Source: Chthonomonas sp.
GTDB taxonomy: Bacteria; Armatimonadota; Fimbriimonadia; Fimbriimonadales; Fimbriimonadaceae
Reading direction: 5' to 3'
DNA length: 64,000 nt
Assembly (NCBI GenBank): GCA_016788585.1
Contig: JAEURP010000026.1
Coordinates: forward strand, 62,001-126,000
Shown: piece after piece, positions 32,652 to 40,741 of the stretch
Position numbering within the stretch: position 1 is the stretch's first letter
How the letters are laid out: each line of letters opens with the position of its first letter
Notes under the pieces: model-generated
The model's database searches: none
What the model was told of the DNA's origin: nothing
What the model saw: only the letters and a program-made list of their open reading frames with translations
Position numbers and translations under genes: made by a program

Positions 32652-34352
32652 ATGCCCTCCATCGCGTTCGATCGCTACTACCGCTACGAAGCCTTCACCA
32701 AGCTGTTGCACGACTTTGCGAAGGAATTTCCGAACTTGGTGGAAATCGAGAGCATCGGCAAGAGCTATGAGGGCAAGGATATTTGGCTGCTGACCGTGAC
32801 CAACTCGGCGACCGGGCCGGCCGAGGATAAGCCCGCTTTTTGGTGCGACGGCAATATCCACGCGACCGAGGTGAGCGCGGGGACGGCGATTACGCATTTA
32901 TTGAATAAATTGTGCAACGGCTTTGGCAAGGACGACAAGATTACGCATGTGCTGGATACGCGGGCATTTTATTTGGTGCCGCGGTTGAATCCGGACGGCG
33001 CGGAGTGGGCGCTGGAGGACGTGCCGCGCATGATTCGGTCGTCGACGCGGCCCTACCCGTTCGATGAAGAAGACAATTACGGCCTCGAAAAGCAGGATTT
33101 GAACGGCGACGGCAAGATTCTGAACCTGCGCATCAAGGACCCGAACGGGCCATGGAAAATCAGCGAAAAAGAACCGCGATTAATGGAGAAGCGCGGGCCC
33201 GACGACATCGGCGGCACCTATTATCGCGTGATTCCCGAAGGTTTATTTCATAATTTTGACGGAATTACCATGCGCGGCCGCAAGATCAAAGAGGGCCTCG
33301 ACATGAACCGCAACTTCCCCGCCGCCTGGCGACAAGAAAGCGAGCAATACGGCGCTGGCCCCTACCCAACCAGCGAGCCCGAAATCCGCGCGGCGGTGCA
33401 AGCGATCTTCGATCGACCGAATATTTGCGGCGCGATTACGTTCCACACGTACAGCGGCGTATTCCTGCGCCCGCCGTGCCGCTATCCGGATGATGAAATG
33501 CCCGCGGAAGACCTGTGGGTCTACAAAGAATTCGGCGAAAAATGCAAAGAAATCACCGGCTATCCGGCGATTAGCAATTTCCACGAATTTAAATACCACC
33601 CGAAGGAGGTAATTACGGGCACGTTTGACGATTGGATGTTCGAGCATCGCGGCGTGCTCGCGTGGACGTGCGAAATCTGGGCACCTCAGCGGCAGGCCGG
33701 AATCACCGACTACAAATACATCGACTGGTTCCGCGACCACCCGTTCGAGGACGACCTTGCGATGCTGAAATGGAGCGACGAAAAGCTCGACGGCCTCGGC
33801 TATCACGACTGGAAGCCGTTTAAGCATCCGCAGTTGGGTGAAGTCGAGATCGGCGGCTGGGATGCTTTTTACGCCTTCCGTAATCCTCCACCAAAATTCC
33901 TCGAAAAAGAAGTCGCGCCATTGGGAGACTTCGCGATTTGGCAGGCTTCAGCGTCGCCGAAGTTGGAATTGCAGCAAGTCGTGACGACATCGGTCGGCTC
34001 GAACGTGCGCATTCGCATGGTTGTGGCGAACACCGGCTACCTCGCGACCACCGTGACCGAGCACGCGAAGAAGAAAACCCTCGTGCGCGGCGTGGTGGGC
34101 GAGATTAGTAAGGGAGAACCCACGCACGGCGCAGGGACGAACGAGCCAGACTGGCTGGTCAGCGGCAAACTGCGCCAAGATGGCGGACAACTGAGCGGCT
34201 GGGCGCACGTCGGCAAGGGTGGCTTTGGCTATCAGTTCGACGGCACGAGCAACCTCGCCGTGTTTGAATGGGTCGTCGCGGCGGGAGCGAGCTATCAATT
34301 GATCGCAAAACACGAACGCGCCGGAACCGTACGAACGACGATAAAGGTGTAA
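32652..34352 (+). CDS. M14-family zinc carboxypeptidase
   Basis: A 566-residue protein. The M14 zinc site is CDGNIHATE (HxxE, about 73-81), the second His lies in GAITFHTYSG, and substrate residues in LDMNRNFPAAW (Asn-Arg) and CEIWAP region with the catalytic Glu (EIW) are present. The catalytic domain covers about 10-400; the C-terminal about 150 residues are beta-rich. No signal peptide is visible, so its location is unclear. The start ATG is supported by the hexamer TATCCT six bases before it. The gene has stretches with markedly more A/T-ending codons. Confidence 0.9.
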   Translation: MPSIAFDRYYRYEAFTKLLHDFAKEFPNLVEIESIGKSYEGKDIWLLTVTNSATGPAEDKPAFWCDGNIHATEVSAGTAITHLLNKLCNGFGKDDKITHVLDTRAFYLVPRLNPDGAEWALEDVPRMIRSSTRPYPFDEEDNYGLEKQDLNGDGKILNLRIKDPNGPWKISEKEPRLMEKRGPDDIGGTYYRVIPEGLFHNFDGITMRGRKIKEGLDMNRNFPAAWRQESEQYGAGPYPTSEPEIRAAVQAIFDRPNICGAITFHTYSGVFLRPPCRYPDDEMPAEDLWVYKEFGEKCKEITGYPAISNFHEFKYHPKEVITGTFDDWMFEHRGVLAWTCEIWAPQRQAGITDYKYIDWFRDHPFEDDLAMLKWSDEKLDGLGYHDWKPFKHPQLGEVEIGGWDAFYAFRNPPPKFLEKEVAPLGDFAIWQASASPKLELQQVVTTSVGSNVRIRMVVANTGYLATTVTEHAKKKTLVRGVVGEISKGEPTHGAGTNEPDWLVSGKLRQDGGQLSGWAHVGKGGFGYQFDGTSNLAVFEWVVAAGASYQLIAKHERAGTVRTTIKV

Positions 34353-34382
34353 ATACCTGTCGCAGAATTGCGAGCTAGCCCT

Positions 34383-34388
34383 TATAAT
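34383..34388 (+). promoter_or_regulatory. Consensus -10 box TATAAT immediately upstream of ATG 34395
   Basis: A perfect TATAAT is followed by GAGGGA and the ATG. With a start 6-7 bases downstream, transcription begins at the ATG. GAGGG is too close to act as a ribosome site. No good -35 was found. Confidence 0.65.
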
Positions 34389-34394
34389 GAGGGA

Positions 34395-35372
34395 ATGCGG
34401 CGACTCGTGCTCACTTCTTTGGCTACTGCTCTCGGATCAGTAGCCTTTGCTTCGTTTGATTTGTTCATCATGCCAGACTCAGTTTCGGGCAACCATGCTC
34501 GGTACGATCCCATCAATCGAGTTAGCCTTGGGACAGTTAACGTGGCCTCAAACAATTCAGTTGTCGCGACCAATGGCCGTCCGTATGGATACTATCGTTA
34601 CGCCAGCGGTAGTGTCGCGGCAGTCAACAATTACACGGGGGAAAGGCTATCTGGATTTCAGAGTATTAATGGCGGCATGTCGATGTCGAGCGACGGCACC
34701 CGTGTTGGTCTGACGGCCGGTAACACGTTCGTGATCATGAACTCTTCCTCAGCAATTCTTACTACCGTCGCAACTTTTGGCGCCCCTGCTGGCTTCGTTG
34801 CACATGGCTCAATTTCGGTAAGTGGTGGTCGCTGGGTTGTATATGGTTTGTCGTCGGCTGGAAATCTCGACTTGTACCTCGTGTCGGGTGCAGGTGCCCA
34901 AATTGGTTCCCTACTCAATGTTGTCAGCAGCACTAGCTTAACTTCGGTCGGAACAGGGGGACTTGGCCAGGGTGCCGTTTTCATGCGACAAAGCGTCGAG
35001 CGGTTTGTCATTCCCTACCGAGACAACACAGGTGCCCATCGGTTGGTAACAAATACAGTTCTGTTTGGTTCGACTGCATTTCAGACGCTGAGTGGCTACT
35101 CTGTTGCCAATGTTGGGACGACCCTAGCGACAGTCGCTGGTCACCAAGGCTTCTTTGTTGTCGGAGCTGATCAAACAACCTCGACATTGACGAGAATTCA
35201 GGAGATGGACGACCTTCAAACGTTTGTCCCCCTTCAAAACTATACGACTAATTCCATGTCTGCGCCAGTAGGAACCCAATGGCGCATGGCGAACATCGTC
35301 GCGCCAGAACCAGGCACGATGGCTGCCCTTGGACTCGGCGTTTTGGCCCTCCTCAAGCGCCGTAAAAAATAG
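34395..35372 (+). CDS. PEP-CTERM sorting-domain secreted protein
   Basis: A 325-residue protein with signal peptide ending near GSVAFAS, a body of unknown fold with repeated short strands (about 25-290), and a C-terminal APEPGT - hydrophobic - LLKRRKK tail, the PEP-CTERM signal for exosortase. This places it at the surface or outside. The TTG at 34368 is an earlier start that lacks support; the perfect TATAAT overlaps it. No function assigned. Confidence 0.82.
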   Translation: MRRLVLTSLATALGSVAFASFDLFIMPDSVSGNHARYDPINRVSLGTVNVASNNSVVATNGRPYGYYRYASGSVAAVNNYTGERLSGFQSINGGMSMSSDGTRVGLTAGNTFVIMNSSSAILTTVATFGAPAGFVAHGSISVSGGRWVVYGLSSAGNLDLYLVSGAGAQIGSLLNVVSSTSLTSVGTGGLGQGAVFMRQSVERFVIPYRDNTGAHRLVTNTVLFGSTAFQTLSGYSVANVGTTLATVAGHQGFFVVGADQTTSTLTRIQEMDDLQTFVPLQNYTTNSMSAPVGTQWRMANIVAPEPGTMAALGLGVLALLKRRKK

Positions 35373-35426
35373 AACTACGGAACCTCTTGGCGAGGGGTTT
35401 CGTTCCATTGCCAAGGGGTAATCAAA

Positions 35427-36428
35427 ATGACAACTCTTCAGTCGAGTCTACTCGCGCTGGCTCTAGCAACTGGCGCCATTTCCGTCGCTAACCTTCATGC
35501 ACCTCGAGCCACCAAGGCCGCTGGCCTGGAGTGGATCAATGGGATTGATAACGCGAAATCGGTGGCTAAGGCTTCCGACAAGCCTATCCTTCTCCTCAGC
35601 ATGTTTGGCAACATCGATGAGGACATGCCCTGCGCGAATGCCCGGACAATGCGCGCGGCGCTCTTCCCAACACCGGAGTTTCAGGAATTTGCAAAGAACG
35701 AGGTCGTACTCGCTTGGGAAAAGGTCCGAAATGTCCCACACGTAACCATCGAAATCGACGGAAAAGTGACGAAGCGGACAGTACGCGGCAATGCCGTCCT
35801 TTATCTGTGTAATTCCGATGGAAAGGTTCTCGATGTTTTTCCTGGACAATATGCCAAGGAGGACCTTTTGCCAGCGATCCGTGAAACGCTAAAATTGACC
35901 GGCGGCAAGTCTGACGCCGATGTGATTGCATATCACAAGGAACTGGGTAATAGTGCTGTCGCCCGCGCGATGAGCATTACTTCATCGAAGGCGTTTGTTG
36001 AGTCACCATCGCTGAGCCTTTTTGAAGCGCCTTACGAATCTGAAATGATGACCATGGCTCAACCGCCAAAGCCTGGAGCCAGCGAAGACGAGGTTCTAAA
36101 GTACCGATTTGAATTGGCAGCTGCGGGTTTACAGGACATCAGCCTTCGTCCGCGCCCAGCCAAAGAGCTGGTGGCAGAAATGCTTCCAAGGGGAAAAGAG
36201 ATGACTCCAGCCCAACGGGGAGAGGCGATGCGCAAGCAAGATTCGGCAAACAATATCAAGTTCGTTCGCCCCGTCATTCACCTCTATCTGGGAACGCAAC
36301 GAAAGTTGCCGACGACGCTGGAAGCGCGAGAAGTTGTTTTAGAGAAGATCCTCAAAGTGCCCTACAAGGACCCTAACTGGGGCCTCGGAGAAATCGAACT
36401 GTCTGGCACACCTAATGTCGGCAAATGA
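35427..36428 (+). CDS. Secreted thioredoxin-fold protein lacking a CxxC site
   Basis: A 333-residue protein with signal peptide (MTTLQSSLLALALATGAIS). The first half fits a thioredoxin-like fold: KPILLLSMFGNIDEDMPCANARTMR, then an EVVLAW strand and GNAVLYLCNSDGKVLDVFPG. In place of CxxC it has a lone Cys (DMPCAN). The second half (about 170-333) is helical with no assignment. AAGGGG is the ribosome site. Its TGA overlaps the start of the next gene, a haem protein, so the two are co-translated. Confidence 0.6.
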   Translation: MTTLQSSLLALALATGAISVANLHAPRATKAAGLEWINGIDNAKSVAKASDKPILLLSMFGNIDEDMPCANARTMRAALFPTPEFQEFAKNEVVLAWEKVRNVPHVTIEIDGKVTKRTVRGNAVLYLCNSDGKVLDVFPGQYAKEDLLPAIRETLKLTGGKSDADVIAYHKELGNSAVARAMSITSSKAFVESPSLSLFEAPYESEMMTMAQPPKPGASEDEVLKYRFELAAAGLQDISLRPRPAKELVAEMLPRGKEMTPAQRGEAMRKQDSANNIKFVRPVIHLYLGTQRKLPTTLEAREVVLEKILKVPYKDPNWGLGEIELSGTPNVGK

Positions 36429-37258
36429 TTAGGGGTAGCATGCGCGCCATGCGTGGTTACGCTTCGCTTGTCTTTTTTGTCCTGCTTACTTCGGCATGGG
36501 CTACGCCAGACATCATGAAGTCCTTTCATGAATCGGCGGAGCTAAAAGCGACTTCAAAGCTCGTTGAGATGAAGTGCATGCTGTGTCACACCAGTCCTCC
36601 CAAGCGTCATGCCTTCGGCGAAGATGTCGAGCACGCCGTTGAGTCCGTACGGCCCGAATTGATGACAAAGGCTCTTTGGACGGAACTCTCGGCCAAAGAT
36701 TCGGATGGCGACGGGGCAACTAATGGCGAAGAGGTTCTTGCCGACACTAAACCAGGCGACCCTAATGAGAAACCCGAGCCAAGAAAGGCTGAGCCTAATA
36801 CTCCCCCAGTTGGGTTAAGCCCAGCTGAACGCACCACACCAGCAACTGAAGGACCCACAGAGAATGGAGTGATCCCTAAGCACAGCTTTCATCCCCTGGT
36901 AGTGCACTTTCCGATTGCTCTGATCATATTCGGCGTCGGTCTAGAGATTTTTGGGTTCAGAAAGAAGGACTCAGGTATGCGCCGTGCTGGTTGGTTAAGC
37001 TTGCTCTGGGGGACGCTGTTCGCCATTCCTGCCCTGTTTACCGGCTTGCGCGCATTCTTCCAACTCGGCCTTGCGTGGGAAGGCACACCGCTCGTCCACT
37101 TCGCTCTTGCCGTTACCGGTGTCGTGTTTAGCTTAAGCGCGGTGCTGTGGCGAAAGAAGGGCGAGATCGAATCAACCGCCTACTTTGCGCTACTCGTACT
37201 AGCCGCGGCGGCTGTCGGGGCGGCGGGACATTTTGGCGCATTGATGGTTTACGGCTAG
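36425..37258 (+). CDS. Mono-haem, EF-hand and DUF2231 membrane protein
   Basis: 277 residues: a signal or anchor segment (SLVFFVLLTSAWA), a single haem motif CMLCH (about 41-45), a calcium-loop-like DSDGDGATNGEE (about 92-103), a Pro-rich linker, then HPLVVHFPIALIIFG and three more membrane spans, the DUF2231 domain. DUF2231 proteins are thought to be redox-linked membrane proteins. A c-type haem here would need the Ccs system found at 11.8-13.9 kb. ATG 36425 overlaps the upstream stop; ATGs at 36440 and 36449 are alternatives. Confidence 0.7.
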   Translation: MIRGSMRAMRGYASLVFFVLLTSAWATPDIMKSFHESAELKATSKLVEMKCMLCHTSPPKRHAFGEDVEHAVESVRPELMTKALWTELSAKDSDGDGATNGEEVLADTKPGDPNEKPEPRKAEPNTPPVGLSPAERTTPATEGPTENGVIPKHSFHPLVVHFPIALIIFGVGLEIFGFRKKDSGMRRAGWLSLLWGTLFAIPALFTGLRAFFQLGLAWEGTPLVHFALAVTGVVFSLSAVLWRKKGEIESTAYFALLVLAAAAVGAAGHFGALMVYG

Positions 37259-38397
37259 AGCACCCAGTCGTAAGTTGGAAGCGTTTGCCCGTTCGAGAGA
37301 CGAAGACCGTCCGCCGAAACTAGGGACTCGCCATCCTTACTATTCCAGGTTGTGCGAAGACCCGTAACACCAACCTGCCCTAGACGCTTTACCTCTCTCG
37401 GCGCGGACTTTCCATCCTGATTCGCATCTTGCCACATGGCCAATGCGCCGAGTTCCTTTCCTTCAATCCAGCCATTGGCATTGTCGTCGAGAAGTTTGAG
37501 TGCTTCAAAGCCGTTTGATGGCATGAGCCACCAAGTGGCCGACCCAAACAACTGACGGCCAGTAGTGATGGGCTTCGACTCATCGGGCAACCAGACAAGC
37601 AAGGCAGTGTCGGGCTTAATCCAAGGCACGATTTGCTTCGCGCCGGTACCGTCCAGGTCAAATTGAACGCGCTTGAGGGGATCCAACAACTCGCCAAGTC
37701 TCGCATAACGCGAAACAGAGAAGATGATGGGCGTGATTGGCCCGTTTGGCAACTTCTCAAGCTGAGCGAGACGCTCTTTGATCGCTGGCTTAAGGTTGCT
37801 GTTTGGGTCGAGGCGCAGTACAGCTTCGCCCGCCTCCACACTAATCCATTTCTCATAGGTCATGGGGCGCTGGGCGGTTTCGTGCTTATCGTTGCGAGCT
37901 GCCTGAAATGACCGCTGGTAGAGGGCAAGTGCCCTTTGCCTAAAGGTTGCGCGATTCGCGCCCGGCTGCACGAAGCTGGCTATGCTTTGCGATGCTTCGT
38001 AAACACAGGCCAGCGTGAGAGGATACAGGCCGAGTTCACCGCCTCCTAAGCTATTGGCCGCCTTAAGATGGTGGATCGCCTTCCTCGCGATGCTAATCGT
38101 CGCAGAGTCATGCTTAGGCTTCAGCTCATGGAACTCGTAGAAAGAGGGTTGCTCTCGCGAGAACTGCGGATCCTCGGGCGTGCCGTAAAACCGGAGGAAC
38201 TTCTTGTCCGTGCCGCAGAACACGGCATAGTAGGTGCGTCCAAGAAGATAATGCGCAGTTGCATCCTTTGAATTCTTGGCGAGTCGTTTCTCAAGGTTCG
38301 CAACAACACGATCGACCGGCATTTGAGGCGGCATCATGATCTTGGCTGAACCAAACGAGAATGCTGAGAGGACCGCTAATACAAGAATGCTCTTCAC
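37255..38397 (-). CDS. Secreted protein with TPR-like helices and EF-hand motif
   Basis: A 380-residue protein starting at GTG 38397 with a signal peptide (ILVLAVLSAFSFGSA). Residues about 30-150 are helical with TPR-like pattern (NLEKRLAKNSKDATAHYLLGRTYY). The C-terminal region contains DDNANGWIEGKELGAL and DANQDGKSAPREV, two EF-hand-like loops (about 300-340). Likely periplasmic; function unknown. It follows nadB by six bases and converges with the DUF2231 gene. Confidence 0.6.
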   Translation of the reverse strand: MKSILVLAVLSAFSFGSAKIMMPPQMPVDRVVANLEKRLAKNSKDATAHYLLGRTYYAVFCGTDKKFLRFYGTPEDPQFSREQPSFYEFHELKPKHDSATISIARKAIHHLKAANSLGGGELGLYPLTLACVYEASQSIASFVQPGANRATFRQRALALYQRSFQAARNDKHETAQRPMTYEKWISVEAGEAVLRLDPNSNLKPAIKERLAQLEKLPNGPITPIIFSVSRYARLGELLDPLKRVQFDLDGTGAKQIVPWIKPDTALLVWLPDESKPITTGRQLFGSATWWLMPSNGFEALKLLDDNANGWIEGKELGALAMWQDANQDGKSAPREVKRLGQVGVTGLRTTWNSKDGESLVSADGLRLSNGQTLPTYDWVL

Positions 38398-38403
38398 ACT
38401 TAC

Positions 38404-39927
38404 TTATACGGCTGAGGCGGTCGCAAGGTCCAAATTGTAGTGCAGACCCACGTTTTGCTTTCGGTCGATCGCACCTTGGACGACATACTTGGCAGCGATC
38501 AAGAGGTTCTCGGCTTCGAGTGAGTAAACGTCTGGCGGAGCTGCCGGGAGAGTCTTGTACTCCTCGTGCAACTCTTCGATCTTGGAAAGTGCCTCGTGTA
38601 GGCCTTTGTTACGACGCACGATTCCGACGTGCTCGGTCATGATCTTCTCCAATGATCGGCGAATGCGAAGGGCGTCAGCCTCCAGAATGCTATGCCTCTT
38701 TCCGTTCGATAGCGCGCCCGGATCCGAAGCTTGCTCACCTTCAAGGGACTTCGCTGCGGCCTTTGCAAAAACCAACGCCTCGAGTAGCGAATTGGAGGCC
38801 AGCCGATTGGCTCCATGGACTCCGGTCCGTGCGACTTCTCCTGCCGCAAAGAGGCCAGGAATGCTCGTGCGACCGTGCAAATCAGTCACGACTCCACCGC
38901 ATGAATAATGTTGGGCCGGAACGACAGGAATCCAGTGCTTATGCGGCTCGATCTGAACCTGCTTGAGAGTCTCCACGATCGTTGGGAAGTGGTGCTCAAT
39001 CTGATCTCTCGATAAATGCGTCATATCGAGATACACGCACCACGTTTGGAGTTTCTTCATCTCGGCATCGATGGCCCTTGAGACAATGTCCCGCGGGGCT
39101 AACTCTAGTCGGTCATCGTAGTCGTACATGAACCGCGTGCCTTGATGGTTTCGGAGGCAACCGCCTTCGCCTCGGACCGCCTCGGTAATCAAAAACGAAC
39201 GCATTTGCGGGTGATACAGCGTGGTCGGGTGAAATTGCATGAACTCCATGTCCGCGATATCCGCTCCGATTTGGCTTGCCAAAGCGACGCCGTCCGCCGT
39301 GGCAATCCTTGGATTTGTCGTGTGCTGATAAAGGCGCCCTGCACCGCCAGTCGCAAGCATCACGGCGCGAGCGGTGAAGTAGCGCGTGCCAAGATCGCGG
39401 TCTTGCATCGCACAGCCTACGCAGCGGCCGTCTTGCATCAGCAAGTCGGTGACGAAAGCGTTCTCAAGAATCGTAATGTTCGGGTCTTTGCGCACAGCCT
39501 CGTTCATCGCGCGCTCGACTTCCCAGCCGGTTTTGTCGGCGTGGTGAACGATGCGATTGCGGCTATGCCCACCTTCCTTTCCGAGTGCCCAATCCGTAAG
39601 ATCGATATCTTTGTCGAACCGAGCGCCTAGGCTCGCCAGCCATTCGATGGCAGAGGGGGCTTCTTGAACAAGGAAGCGAACGGCCTCTGGATCGCACAGA
39701 CCAGCACCGGCGATCAACGTGTCCTGTTCGTGAAGCTCCCAACTATCGGATTCGCCAACCGCCGCCGCAATTCCGCCTTGCGCATAGCTCGTGTTGGACT
39801 CCCAAAGCTGCGCCTTGGTGAGAACAATGACCGAACCCTGCTTCGCCGCGTCGAGCGCGAAAGTAAGGCCAGCTAGGCCACTGCCGATGACGATCGTATC
39901 GAAGCGTTGAGATGCCAACGCACCCAT
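38404..39927 (-). CDS. nadB: L-aspartate oxidase NadB
   Basis: A 507-residue FAD enzyme that oxidises aspartate to iminoaspartate, the partner of NadA. Motifs: FAD-binding VIGSGLAGLTFALDAA (about 12-27), TKAQLWESNTSYAQGGIAAA, EGGHSRNRIVH, HPTTLYHP, TEAVRGEGGCLRN, and GLFAAGEVARTGVHGANRLASNSLLEALVF. The His-Pro-Thr and TEAVRGEG segments mark the active site. It is coupled upstream to the DsbD-alpha-like gene (TAATG) and sits far from nadA; nadC is not in the window. Confidence 0.95.
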   Translation of the reverse strand: MGALASQRFDTIVIGSGLAGLTFALDAAKQGSVIVLTKAQLWESNTSYAQGGIAAAVGESDSWELHEQDTLIAGAGLCDPEAVRFLVQEAPSAIEWLASLGARFDKDIDLTDWALGKEGGHSRNRIVHHADKTGWEVERAMNEAVRKDPNITILENAFVTDLLMQDGRCVGCAMQDRDLGTRYFTARAVMLATGGAGRLYQHTTNPRIATADGVALASQIGADIADMEFMQFHPTTLYHPQMRSFLITEAVRGEGGCLRNHQGTRFMYDYDDRLELAPRDIVSRAIDAEMKKLQTWCVYLDMTHLSRDQIEHHFPTIVETLKQVQIEPHKHWIPVVPAQHYSCGGVVTDLHGRTSIPGLFAAGEVARTGVHGANRLASNSLLEALVFAKAAAKSLEGEQASDPGALSNGKRHSILEADALRIRRSLEKIMTEHVGIVRRNKGLHEALSKIEELHEEYKTLPAAPPDVYSLEAENLLIAAKYVVQGAIDRKQNVGLHYNLDLATASAV

Positions 39928-40721
39928 TATGGCGAAGCGACGAACTCGACGCCTTGGTTCAGATGGTGTCCATCTTTGTCCATCGGGATCACGAGGAACG
40001 GAACCTGCTTTGGCGCACTAGTGATCGCTTGGCCAGCGAGAACGTGTAGCACCCACGATCCGTCCATCGACTTCTTCACGGTTACCGGCTTATCGGTATT
40101 CGTCTGACCGGCGATGCTTGGGAAGAATTCGAGCGTCTCAGCATCTTTCAGGGCAGGAAGTGCCGGCACTTGGATTCTATAGGACCGGTCACTACCCCAC
40201 GTCACCTTGGCGGTCTTGATGGAAACTTGAGCTGGAATTTTCTTCGCCCAAGCTTCAAATTGGCCCTGGGCCGTGGGCTTGCCATCGCCTGGGTTTAGCG
40301 AGAGTTCAAAGCTCTGATCTGCCGGTACGCAGTCGGTTTTGCAAGCGAGAAGCGTCATGTCAGCGGCAATCTTCACTGGTTTGGTTGCCGATAGTGGCGG
40401 AGTGAGCGTGGTTAAGAACACAACTTCATTCTCATAACCGAAGCTAAAGCCATAGCCGCTACCTAAATTGATTCGCTCGGGTGTTGGATAGCGGAGAGGA
40501 CCTGCCTTCCAGCCAGCCGGAAGGTTCCACTTAACCTCGGTACCAACCCCGCTGTCGCCCGGATTTCGCCAATAGACGTGCCATTCTTCGTCGAGAGTGA
40601 GCTTTAGCGCCACGCTGATCGGAACGCCAGGCTTGAAAGTGGTGGACTTAAGAACGGCTTCGCTTTGAACCATCTGGGCTGGTGGCTGCAGAGCGAGGGC
40701 GAGAAGAAGTGCGGTTGACAT
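39927..40721 (-). CDS. DsbD N-terminal (alpha) domain protein
   Basis: A 264-residue secreted protein with a short hydrophobic start. The fold and motifs such as GVPISVALKLTLDEEWHVYWRNPGDSG and LLACKTDCVPAD match the periplasmic alpha domain of DsbD (TlpA-linked electron donor), with the two Cys of CKTDC-type spacing. The membrane (DsbDbeta) and thioredoxin (gamma) domains are absent, so if redox-active it must receive electrons from another protein. It precedes nadB. The start has TAGAAT nine bases upstream. Confidence 0.75.
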   Translation of the reverse strand: MSTALLLALALQPPAQMVQSEAVLKSTTFKPGVPISVALKLTLDEEWHVYWRNPGDSGVGTEVKWNLPAGWKAGPLRYPTPERINLGSGYGFSFGYENEVVFLTTLTPPLSATKPVKIAADMTLLACKTDCVPADQSFELSLNPGDGKPTAQGQFEAWAKKIPAQVSIKTAKVTWGSDRSYRIQVPALPALKDAETLEFFPSIAGQTNTDKPVTVKKSMDGSWVLHVLAGQAITSAPKQVPFLVIPMDKDGHHLNQGVEFVASP

Positions 40722-40741
40722 GGCTCTTTGATTCTACGCGT

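Noticed and set aside
35376-35406. Terminator after the PEP-CTERM gene
   Set aside because: GGAACCTC and GAGGGGTTTC can pair only with bulges and no T-run follows, so it was not called as a feature.
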